Below, piece after piece: positions 12,670-24,419 of a stretch of DNA of 64,000 nt. The stretch is from Straminergon stramineum (taxonomy: Eukaryota; Streptophyta; Bryopsida; Hypnales; Calliergonaceae). Both the position numbers and the translations under genes were made by a program. Below the pieces are notes generated by a model that saw only the letters and a list, made by a program, of their open reading frames with translations, had not been told where the DNA came from and did not search any database. Every line of letters starts with the position of its first letter. Positions within the stretch are counted from its first letter, which is position 1. The stretch covers positions 25,284,248 through 25,348,247 of the forward strand of contig OY987266.1 in the NCBI GenBank assembly GCA_963920665.1. Reading direction: 5' to 3'.

Positions 12670-15600
12670 GGCACTTGAAGAAATAATACGTGGACTAAGG
12701 TGTCACATACCGTATAGGTCCGGTTTATACTTGAAGGCCAACCCAAACTTTCTAAGTTTGAACCAATAGGATCACTCAATTCCTCCAAATCCAACCTACA
12801 AGGCTTTATACTAGGGCTAGGTTAGAACTACAACTCATCCTACATGTCGCCTTAGTAAGGAATTGATCATGAGAAGTCTCACTTGGCAACTTAGAGGGAT
12901 GACAATTTAAACTCCAAATAGCATTGCTGAAGTTTTGTTAGGGTTGTTAGTTATTCATAATCTATAAACAATAGATCTAGTCCAAAGGGCTTAGTTTTCA
13001 TAAAATCTTCATGAAAATTTCTCGAGTTTTCAACTACATGTGAACTTCTTGATATCATTCTCTTTGAATTCACATAATGCATCTATCAATCTAAGTCTTG
13101 GGTTTTGAATCACAATTTGAACTTGTAATTTCTACATCAAAAAGTTGGAGAGAAAAAATGAATAGTAGCTTTGAGTTTGCCCATGGTCTTGAGGAGGGTA
13201 GAAGTTGATCATTGATTGGTCATTTGAACAAGCTTGTGACTTGATACCCATATAAGAAAGATTTTTGAATTTCATTTTGGGTAGCCCTTCCAAGGCCTCA
13301 AATGTCCTTTATAGGTTAATATGTGGGGGTCCCCTAAGTTTTATGTGAAATTTGTGATCCACCTTTGCATCTCTAGTCAGTAATTGAACTCTTCTTGGGT
13401 TCTTGAAAAGGGATTATATTTCATTCCATGGATTCATTTAGGGAGAGATTTCCAAAGTTATACAATGTTATCATACAATTGTGAATTGGATTTTCTTTTC
13501 CTCTTGGAAACATGCATATAATATATTTGATCAAGGAGCACCTTTCAGAGCTAGTTTTTATAATTTATAGTTGAATGGTAAGAAAAAGTTCTTGGCTAAT
13601 AAATAGCTTCATTCTCGAGAGGGGCAATCCAAACATCGAAATTTATACTACACTAATTTCTACCTTCAAAGCAGATGGCAATGTAGAGGGCAAGTCTAGG
13701 TCATATCTCAATAAAGTATGTACAACTACAAGAGACACTCTCCTAATTGCACAACCTCTCTACAACTATCCAAGATTCAAGTTTGAAATCTTGGACTAGT
13801 GAAGATAGATGGAAAAATTACCACCGTTCACTTTTTCAATAGAAAGTTAGGGAAGTCAGATACAATTGTTCAAAAAAATATCATAGCGATATGGGGGGGT
13901 TTGGAAACCTACCAACACTAATTTTTCTTTTGCTATACTTTGCACACCTCTAAACTCTTTGAAATATTTTGAGCATGTCAATATATGGGAAACAAGTACA
14001 AACACCAAATGGTGCAAGTCAAAGGTCCAATTTGGGATGCACCACTAGGCCCAAGGAAAGCATAAGTGCGAGGAATTTTGGAGAGTGGAAAAAATAGATT
14101 TTGGAGCTTAATTAGACTCTTCTAAGCTCACCATTCAAGAGGAATTTGAAGCTCGAAATTTTAAGATGTAGAAATAGCACAAGTGAATCCAAAATCTTGA
14201 AATGACATTTCCATTAAAGATGTTCAAATTTTGCTTGCAACTAAAATTCAAAACATGACCTTTTTTTTACCAATTCTAATTCAAGGCTTCTCAAAAACTT
14301 TAGGGATTACTTTAAAATTCATAGAGATTTTGGAGGGGACTATTATGAAATGGCTTTTAAAAGTTTGGAAAAGAATCCTAGTCTTGTATAATTCCAGATT
14401 TGATTGAAAGATTTTCATTGCTAGATTTATTATTGTCGAGATACATGCCCATTCCCAGATATTTCCATTTAGCATTGCATGTGCATTAAGTTCCCAAAGA
14501 ATAGTGTTGTTAGTAGCCGACTACAAAGTATCAAACACATGAGCAATTAACTTTTGACATCCATCCACATTCTTTCTTACATAGCAAAAGAAACATTGTC
14601 CTTGATTCCCCAAACCAATCCATAAACTTTATCACCCCTTTATTGAAACATAAATGATACATGTCGTTTATCAATTTCTTAAAAGTGTTTGGTTTGAAAA
14701 AATCCATGAACTTTGATCCCCTTCATCCAAACATAGACAATAGAAGTTATTTGTCAATTGCTAAAGGTGTGGTATGAGCAAAAGCATCAAACAAGACTAG
14801 TGATTGAATGTCACCCTAAGGGTGGGCATAATGATTTCCCAAATTCCTAGAGTAAATCAGGATTCGGGTGCAATGTGTTATATGGCCCTTTTTTCAAAAT
14901 AAAAAATAAAAAGTTGGGTACTTACTTATTTTTCAAACTTGTTAAAAAATAAAAATAAAAGTTGGATAATTCTTTTTGAAATTTTGGAGCCTCCAACCCT
15001 CCCCGCCCTCCCTCTATGAATTTTTTTTTATATTCTAGTTACAGACTTACAGTTTGTACAGCATTGTTAATTATTTATGAAATGATTACAGAATTCAGCT
15101 GTTCAGTATTAGAAAGACTGTAAAAGTCGTTTAAAAAACCTCTCCTGTTTTAAAAAAAATTAATTTGAAAAGTGAATCTCTCTCCCTTCCACCGGCAACT
15201 GAATCCCAGGTCCCAAAAAACTTTAGAATTGCCACGCTGGCAATCAAATTTTAGTGACGTGGCCAAGTCTGGGGCTGGGGATATGAACTGAATAGCCGGC
15301 TTTGGCTTTCCATCAACTCTCGCTGCCTTTCAGTTGGGCTTTATAATAAATATATATATTTATAGTGGCTATATTGCCTTGTCATCACTTTACTTCAATG
15401 AAAAAGTAAAGTTTTATTCAAAATTGCCACTCTGCATTATATGACTGCCTTTTCACCTTTTTCATTATTCATTAAGGTAACTACAGTGCACCTAATTTCA
15501 AACGCTTTCTAAATCCGCAAAGTCTAGATTCTTACCTGAAATGTACTTCCACAATTCATGAGTCTACGGTTGGATGCCCTAAGCCCTATTTTCAGCACTT
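12670..15600. other. AT-rich intergenic DNA, nothing recognised
   Basis: No gene, RNA gene or clear terminal repeat was recognised. Open frames are shorter than about 75 codons and have no family resemblance. Confidence 0.6.
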
Positions 15601-15603
15601 TGA

Positions 15604-15704
15604 AAATTAGTAGTTTACGGGTTGGTGGGCATTGTATTTTTTGCCCTTTGCAATGAAATTTTGTTTCATTGTTTAGAAAATAAATATAAAAAATTAGCAG
15701 TTTA
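15604..15704 (+). mobile_element. 5'-truncated SINE tail with target-site duplication
   Basis: A 14-bp direct repeat with one mismatch (AAATTAGTAGTTTA at 15604, AAATTAGCAGTTTA at 15691) brackets a 73-bp body. The body ends in GCAATGAAATTTTGTTTCAT followed by an A-rich tail. The same palindromic tail motif occurs in the bracketed element at 28151-28248, supporting a shared SINE family. The 5' tRNA-like head is absent. Confidence 0.7.
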
Positions 15705-18700
15705 TTCACAAGGCCTTCAAAAATGTATTGTAAGAGAATCTAGAATCCCCCTTCGACAACCAACATCACCCTACCAAAAAAATTCAATATAATAATGGGA
15801 CCATGTTGAATTGCTTATTTTTGTTATATTAGGTGCAATCAATTTAAACTTGAAGGACACCACCTTGGTGATATGTACTCACTCAAATATAATTCAACTT
15901 TTGGACCAACAAATGCATTCTTTGTTTCTTTCCATCAAACACTTTGGGTCACCATTTCTAGATTAAGAATTTAACTAAAGAAGCCAAGAGCTCAACCTTA
16001 GGATAGTAAGATTATTCTTTATATATATATATATATATATATATATCATTGATTCACATAGATATAAAATATTCTTTTTTCCCATTATTGTATTTCATGG
16101 TTATTCTTGTAGCAAATAAAGTCAATGATTATTAGTTGGATGAAGTGCACTATTTGCAACATTCATAATCTCCGAAGGATGTTTGAGTGTTTAGAGATTA
16201 AGTTAGAGGGGCCTCATTATGTTTTCTGCCCTAATTCTATTTCATAACCCGAAGTTTATTGCCAATAGCACCTAAATCTTTGTTTAATCCTTTGAATTTT
16301 AGACCCCAAAGAATTTGAAATAATTACTTGTTGATCAAGATTTGGAATGGAAAAAAATTGCAAGAAATGACAACAAGTTCTTGGTTGCATCTTCATATTG
16401 AACACATGAAAAAGTTTCAATCTCAAATCTTTTATCATTTGTGAGACTATCTTATCAAAGTAGAAAATTGTTGTTCTTTCATTTCATACTTGTCAATATA
16501 TCTCAAATTCAATGAAAATTAGAGTAAATGAATCAATTTGCCTCTTTTAGAATGAAATTCATCATTGGGTTGAAAACTAGCACATCCAAATCACAAATTG
16601 GATTCATTTTGTGGAAGACTTCTACTCCTTGCATAACCATGATCCTTTCTCAAAGACCTTAATACGGCAAGAAAGATCAATAAATCACTAAAACCAACTT
16701 TTTCTACAATTAAAAAAAATGGATTGTTATATTAGAGCAATTTAAAGTAGACATGGAAAAATTGATTAAAACTACTTTAAAACACAATTTTTATGGATTC
16801 AAAAGAAGAATTTTTGTACCATTGCTCTCAAGTAGAAATCGAAATGCCATGGCATCAAGGGGCTAAAAAACTACAAAAGTGGCAATCCATCACTAGTTGA
16901 GTCGTTCCATGATTCATAGAAAATGCATCCTATCCTTAACATACGACAAAATTACATTTCCAAATTTGTAACAAAATTTTGTATCCAAATATTCAATTGT
17001 GTATGCAAACACACAACTCAAAAGTTGCTTATAAAATCTTAAAAAAAACAATTTAGTTTTCAATTTTTTTTATGAATTAACACAAAATGACTTTAAGGTC
17101 AATTTTTGTCCGTCTAATGACTTTGGAAACCCTACATAATGGAAATTCAAGTTATTTTTTTATCCAATTTTTTTAGAGGTGTGCTTGAATGGATTTACAG
17201 TGAACCATGTAGGAAATTTACTCATAATGTTATCCTTGATTTTTCTTGAGATGGAAATGTTTAACCCACAAATCACATAATAAAATATTGTAGACACATC
17301 TAGTCCATTGCTTGTGATCTAGATTTTAGCCTAAAATTGATTTTCTTTTTTTTAAACCAACTATTGAAATGAAGTTTAAAAAGTGTTTTTTCTACTTCAA
17401 TCTCAAAAAAATAACAAAAATTCTTAATTTGGATATTTCATTGCAATCTGAAGTTTGAACCAATAATCATGTTCAATTAATTTCTAAATTTTCTAGAAAG
17501 GCACTAAAATTTGGAATACACAATACTCTTATAAACCATTACTCAATGTGCTCCTTTAGAAAAGATTTCAAAGTTTTTGAACTAATTTTGTATTTGATAT
17601 TCCTTACCTTTTCTTCTAAATTTGAAATACATTATATGTGATTGTTAGAAGACATATGATATTATGATTTCATCTCTAAAAAATGAACTTGTTCTTTAAT
17701 GGTCACAAAATGAAAAAATATAAGTTGAAGGACTTTGAAGTTCAAGTGTGTGGTCAAGGTCCTCTTTTCCCAATGCTAACTTTCAAAGGACATTGCATGT
17801 TCACATTTGGTCATATAGCAATAGGTATCAAAAAATTGGACTTTATTTTTTCAAAATCAAATACACTAAAATTGAATTTTTTTGATTTTCAAGTAATTTT
17901 TTGTAAAAAAAATATAGTTTTTCCCAAAAAATTCTAAATAGCATGAAATTTTTTAGCTAAGTGGATATCATAGTGAAAAACATCATGGTGTAACTAATGT
18001 ATTACTTGAGCTCACACAAAACAAGTTCAAGAGAAAAAGTTCAAAAGTGATGTATTTCAAGCTTTAAAGATGCTACCTTCAAAGTTTCACAAAAACTGCA
18101 ATTTTCATAAAAATAAAATGGATTAAAAAGTAGATTTGTGGAACCACATTTTATAAGTTATGGTTTTAAACATTTAAAATCAAGAATTATGTGAAAATTG
18201 AGGTTTGGCTCTAAAACTATCTTCCTCAAGGAAGTTTGATCTTTGAAGGTCAAGCTTGAAATCCCAAATGTAATAATCAAACAAATTTTTGCAATAAAAA
18301 ATCATTCAATATTTTAAAGAAAAATCTATAATAAAAAATTTTAAGTTTTTCTTTGTGAAAAGTAACCATTTTCAATTTCATATTCTTTAATATATTAGAT
18401 TTACTATAGATTTTTTAAGGTCAATAATTCTTAAAGGAATGGAATAAAGTCCCTCTACCTTAATTATTAGATTATCTCTATATCATCTTTAATTTTATCA
18501 AGATAAATTTCACTTTCTCATTCAAAAAGCATGTGTATTTGAAAAATTAAACATTGTTTATATCTTCAAAAAATAATTGCACCCCTAAAAACTAAAATAT
18601 TCACTATAATCAATTGAGTAAATTGACACAAACATAATGTATAGATTGAAACAAAAAATTTAGGATCTTAGTACCTATGATGCCAATTTTTTATATATAA

Positions 18701-19170
18701 TTTTTTGAAACTTTATGAGAAGGTAAAGAACTATACTACTTTTTCAATAACATAATTTTATTTTCAATTGGTTATGGGGAAAAAAAATTTGTCTTACAAA
18801 GCCCCAAAATGCTTGAATTTGTGAAAGAAAAAAACCAATAATTCATAGTAGAGTGTTTAATGTTTTTACTATTAGTTAGATTCAATTTGATATGTATGTG
18901 CAAAATTTGAATATTACGTATTAACAGTAAAATTGTTCTATATGATCTTGTTGAAAGTGCACATTCCATTTTTATTATAGAAGTTGTGTTGATTCTTGTA
19001 TACAATTTGTTATAAATTTCCTTTTGCATTATGAGTTGAGTGATTTTTCACATGATTTGTCTCAGTAATCATTTTGAATGTTTGATTGTAGGGAATTTGA
19101 CTAAAATTTATTTGCACTTTAATATAAGTAGGAAGTTAGTGCAAAGTAAGACTACCAATTCTAGTTTGAT
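15705..19170. other. AT-rich intergenic DNA with one AT microsatellite
   Basis: An uninterrupted AT dinucleotide run of about 26 bp occupies 16021-16046. Nothing else was recognised; open frames are short and compositionally biased. Confidence 0.6.
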
Positions 19171-19179
19171 ATCCTACGC

Positions 19180-20790
19180 ATCATCTAATATTGTTGGTAC
19201 TAAGTAAGCAAACTAATTCCCTTTTTTAATTCTTTTCTTGTTTGTAGTTGATTTTGTATATTTAAAGTATTTAGTGCATTTAATTGTGTTTGATAGTCTA
19301 CTACAGAACTTGATGTACTTGTGTAAGACATACTCAAATGAAACTTCATTTGTAACTTCATTCACCTACTCCCATTCATGTTGTTGTAATAATATTGACT
19401 CTTAAAAAATGAAGATATGGAATAGTCCTAAATGATGGAGAAATGATGGAGTCTTGGGAGTAGTCCAAGAGTGGACGAAATAGAATAGTCCTAAGGATGG
19501 AGACATGGAGTAGTCCTTGGTCAAGCCTCTCCTCCATCATTGTAGTCACTATATATGCATGCATAAGGAAGATATTGAATAGTCCTAAAAGATGGAGAGA
19601 TGGAGTAGTCCTAGGGATAAAGACATGGACTAATCCTACGTCAAACCTCTCATCAACCATCATTGTATTAATTGACCTCTACTTTTTGCTCATCTTCTAG
19701 TCTTCTCTAGAAAAGTGTGAACTAACCACCAACTGCATATCCCTAGGCCAATTCTAAATGGAAGGAATCGTATCATGTATCCTAGTTTCGATTCCTCTAT
19801 ACCATCTAACTTATGTACTAAGTACGAAGATATCAATTTACATTGTTGATACTAAGTAAGTGAATTGCTTCTCTTTATGTAATTTTTTTTCTTGTTTGTA
19901 GTTGATTTTGTATATTTAAAGTGTTCCATGCCTTTTGTTTTGTTGTGTTTGATGGTCCGCTAGAGAACCAGATGTACTTGTGTATGACATACTCAAATGA
20001 AACTTCAATTGTAACTTTATTCTCCTACTATTACTACTGTTGTTGTAGTAATATCAACTCCTAAAAATGTGGATGGAGTGAGTTGGAATAGTCCTAAAGA
20101 ATAAGAATGGATGGAGTATTTCTCGGAGGGATGGAGACATGGCTTGACTAGTCTTCGATCAAATCTCTCACCAACCACCATTGCATCAATCATTGTTACT
20201 ATATGCATGCATAATGAACAATCTTTCTATTGGTAGGTCATCCTATTTTTTTAGACAAGTCCTGTGGACAAGACATCTTACCCATAATTTAGAAATTTTA
20301 ACAATATAACTAATCAAAATTTGAAAGGATCAATTCTTTCAATTTGACTTAGAACAAGAAATTCTAAAGCACTAAATTTTTTTTTGCTAGAAGATGCCTT
20401 TAAATAAACACTTTTTCCACAATGGTCTTATAATGTCAAAAACTTCTTGTGGACTTCTATGAAACATCGATCGTCAACTCACAAAATAGTCAATGCGACA
20501 TGGTTCCAAAAACCTAATCACTTTTTAATGCCTTGTCGGCTTTGTCGGTTTTGTGGGTTTTGTCGACTCTTCTCATGAGACTTCAAATAAGTTAACCACA
20601 TAGTACGTCTTGCCCTCTCTTTTCCGCTCGTTACTCTTCGAGAAAACCTCTACTTTTTTGGCTTGTCTGCAAAAGTGTAAACCCAACCACCACCAACTGC
20701 AACAACTCCTTGGGCCACCTCTAAATGGAAGGGAATCCTGCTAGGTGTCCCGTTTTGATTCGTCTGTTCCATCTAATACCTTTTGTACCA
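19180..20790. repeat. Tandem segmental duplication with internal GGAGTAGTCCTA-like repeats
   Basis: Copy 1 (about 19180-19810) and copy 2 (about 19842-20790) share ordered blocks: GATACTAAGTAAG or GGTACTAAGTAAG, TTGTAGTTGATTTTGTATAT, ACATACTCAAATGAAACTTC, TGGAATAGTCCTAA, TATATGCATGCATAA, and at the end ACCTCTACTTTTT, CCACCAACTGCA and CTAAATGGAAGG. Copy 2 carries an extra segment of roughly 350 bp (about 20220-20640) before the last blocks. Within each copy, ATGGAGTAGTCCT-like motifs recur every 50-60 bp. Confidence 0.75.
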
Positions 20791-22850
20791 ACATATCAAA
20801 AGGGACCATGTACCCCAGGCCAAGTACCCAACTTGCATGCAGATATGAGAAGCAAGTTAGGAGTTGCTACAAAAGGGCTGGGGGAGAGACACGTGGCACA
20901 TGGGTTTAGAAACTGGCAGCCGCCAGTGATTTAAAAACAAAAATCCTTTCATTTCAAGCAGATAAAGGGATACTCCGTAAGTAATACTATTCCCTGGGCA
21001 GGCACATGGATGAAGGATGCGATTACTGGATGAAAACTCCATTTTTCTATTGATCAGTGAGTGAGTGATCGTCTCAGGATTTTGTAAGAGTGTAACAATT
21101 TTCATCCATAGAGAAAGGAAGGAAATATCCACAAACACTCTCACAAATATTGTCTCGCATATGAGTATTTTTAACCCATTTTACAACATATTGACTAAAA
21201 TTCACAAGTTATAGGACACAGGGGTTGTTTTTTCTAAAAATGTTGAAAGACAAAACTTCACCTTTTAGAAGGGCTAGAGAAGCTTACAACTTGAAGTTTA
21301 GGCACATTGAACTTGCAATCAGTGGGGATATTCATTTTGAAAATTTGGGAGAATATACTTGAATAAGTTAACCAAAGGATCCTATGGTTGGATTTGTTAA
21401 AATATAAATATTAATGAAGATTTTTACCTCGCTTTGGGGATGAGTATTTTGAAGTAGTTTTGGGCCTCTTAACATGTTGGTCATGTAGGGGTTAAATATG
21501 AACTTACGGAGAAGATTATTCCAATGAGAAACAACCACGTGAGCATAGGCAAGAGACACTAAGGTAGTGGTACCTTTAATCAACAATATAAGTGTTTCCT
21601 TGTCCTCTAAGTAGACATATAGTCAAACAAATTTAGAGATTTTACGTATAGATGTTGCATGAGGAATCTAAATATTTTGCTATTAAAAAAAAGGATTATA
21701 ATTTCTCAATAGAAAACAACACATTTGGAACCTTGAAAGGAAACCAAGAGTGATGGTCCCTTTCATGATCTACACAAGTTCTATATGCAAGTTCTATATA
21801 GGAGACTTGTGTTTTTAGGCAAAAAAATAATGCCGGGTTCGTTTAGGAAGGACAAAGTTGCCATTGAATGCCCAACTTAAAATTTGAATTTGGACAATTT
21901 TCAATTAATCTTTTTGAAATTTTAATACAAAGTGTGGGATGTCTCCTAAAGGTATGTATATATAATATTCATTAGTTCTAGATTAAAGGGGAAGGACTTT
22001 GCATTGTTGAAAGGTATATACTAGTGAACTTGATGAATGAGACCCTTAATAGAAAAGCTACACAGTCTTTGGTTAGATTATATTTACAATGATGTTGAGG
22101 TCAGGTACTAGATGGAGAGTGTGTGCATTGATATTCTTGCCCACCATTAACCTTATCCTTGAATCAATCTCCATAATGAATTATTCATTATATATTTTCA
22201 ATTCTAAATTTATAGGGATAAAACCTTATATAATAGTGTTACTTGTTCTATTTATTAGTTTTGCCAATGATTCAATGCACATTCAATTACTTCCAATGTA
22301 GATTATAGGAATTTTATTTCTAAATTTATATGCCTTGGAACAACTATCAAAAAGTTAACTTGTCAATGAAAGATAACTAAAGCAATAAATGTCTACCAAT
22401 AGTCAACAAGTGACCAACAAAGCAGATGAGCCCGGTACCAATATGGAGTAGAGTGGTTCCCTTGCCCTCATGTGATGTTTGAAATACTTTATTTTTCACG
22501 TGCAAAAAAATGTAAGAGAAGGGAATAACAATTGAAATTATTTAATATGGAATTTGTTATGAATTTTCAAAGTGTTCTCTACAAATGGCCTAAAGAATAT
22601 TTAGACCTTCCCAAAACAACATCCAATGCATCCATAATGGTCCAATTGGCCCCAATTTTCTTTATAAATAGTCACAATATCAAGGCTAAAAGACAACCAC
22701 TTTCTATAATGGGTATAACCGACTTCCAAAAGATAAATGTGTAGGATGATCACTAAAGTCAATCCATTATCACGACTCCAAGTATTTAGAAATTTGACCT
22801 ACAAATTTTTCCATTGAAGACAATAACTAAATTAACCATTGTGACCAACC
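20791..22850. other. Intergenic DNA with dispersed repeat copy 2
   Basis: No gene was recognised. The part from about 21165 to 21480 matches 4395-4700 in the same orientation and is the second copy of that dispersed repeat. The rest is AT-rich with short open frames only. Confidence 0.6.
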
Positions 22851-22851
22851 C

Positions 22852-23230
22852 TTAACCCATAAACGCCGATGCAAACGATTTTCGTCCGATGAGGAACAAG
22901 AAGTTAATTTGTGGGATGCAGGAATGCATTTTTTCATCCGTTTTTTTTAACACAATCGTGGAGATGTGCTGCATCATGGAGGGCCAAAAATTGTGTAATT
23001 TGGATGCATTCTTATTTTTAAGGAGCATGGAAATTGAGAACAAAGCACGGAAATACCCGTGCACGGTGTTAGGTCGTAGGCTGCCCTCCCACAATTTTCA
23101 TGAGGGCAACGAGAGTTCCCCTTTCTTTGGTACTGTTCATGAACGTGTTTCTCTCCCACAGTCAGTGCACTATGAACAGTGCTCAGCCCGCCTCTTCCCC
23201 GCGGGGACCAGTCCGTCGTTTAGGGGTTAA
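22852..23230. mobile_element. MITE with TTAACCCMTAAACG termini
   Basis: The left end reads TTAACCCATAAACG and the right end CGTTTAGGGGTTAA, inverted copies with one mismatch, spaced 379 bp apart. The interior is non-coding. The termini belong to the same broad family as those at 6399-7650, 34146-34895 and 62118-62690. No clear target-site duplication was found. Confidence 0.65.
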
Positions 23231-23895
23231 TTTCCTTTTCATCCAAGAATGACTAACATGCATGACTCCGATGTACCCATTCCCCAATACACCAAAATGT
23301 GTAAAGAAATGGAAAAAATGGAAAAAATGGACCAAATGTCTACAGTAGAATGGGCCTTCCTTCCCCCCCTTATCCAAGTACTGTACAGTACCGTAACTCA
23401 ACCGTCACCGCAAGTGAAAGTTCAAAAAGCCTGCAGCAGAAGACCAGGAGGAGCCATTCCCAATGCCCATGACTTTGAGAATTGAAAATTGAAAATTAAT
23501 TGCATGCCAATAATTTGGACGGTAAAAATAGTGGAATGAAAATACTGGAACTTTCTCTTTGTGATGACGGAGCTCGCCTGGGACTGGTTCCTCTGGTTCG
23601 TTGTATGTTATTGTTTCCCTTATCAATGGAAATGGTCCATGTGTTTCAAGAGGAAAAAAACTACTGTAACTTTGTACTCTAGAGATAAAGATAAAGATAA
23701 TGTTATTAATAATAATGATAATACTCCGTCATTTTGAAATGCCAAATGTGTCGGACAAAGGCCGGCGGTTGTGATCATTTGGGAACTCTTGACTTTAACT
23801 GAATTTTCAGTTAGTAGGACCTAGGGAGATGAGCTGAGGTGGTCATTGGTAAAAGTTAACTAAAGAAAAAGTTGGTGACGGCACCGACTGGGGGT

Positions 23896-24416
23896 CACCG
23901 ACAGAGACAGTTGCAATTTAATTTAAATTTAAATTGTTTTCAACAGGCAATTGCAATTTTTGCATCCCAATCTTCTGATAATAATCAAACTCTCTAATGT
24001 CACATTCTGGATATTTTCTTAGAATATGGCTTTTTAAGTTTACAGGTATGATTGGTTGATCAAGCTCCACGTGTCACGTTTTGGAACACATATAGTAGCC
24101 ACCGACAGAGGCAGTTACAATTTTGCAGCCCAATCTTCTGCTTATAACCAAACTCTCTAATGGCACATTATGGGCATTTTCTTATTAGAATAAGACTTTT
24201 GAACAGGAATGGTTGATTGATCAAGTTGCACGTGTCACATTTAAGAACATGTACAATAGCCACTGACAGAGCAGGTTGCAATTCTGCATCTAAATCTTCT
24301 TATAATCAAATTCTCTAATATCACATTCTGGGTACTTTTTTAGAAGATGGTTTTTAAGTATACAGTATGATTGATTAATGAAGTTCCATGTGTGACATAT
24401 TGAACACATTTAATAG
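23896..24416 (+). repeat. Three-copy tandem repeat with CACGTG cores
   Basis: Three diverged copies begin at about 23896, 24101 and 24262. Each runs from an ACCGACAGAG- or ACTGACAGAG-type start through CAATCTTCTG, AACTCTCTAAT, CACATTCTGG and TGATTGATCAAG to CCACGTGTCAC and AATAGCC (consensus blocks). Copies 1 and 2 hold an intact CACGTG at 24069 and 24229; copy 3 has CCATGTGTGAC instead. CACGTGTC is the plant G-box/ABRE core, but no flanking gene was identified, so a regulatory role is not shown. Confidence 0.7.
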
Positions 24417-24419
24417 GAG

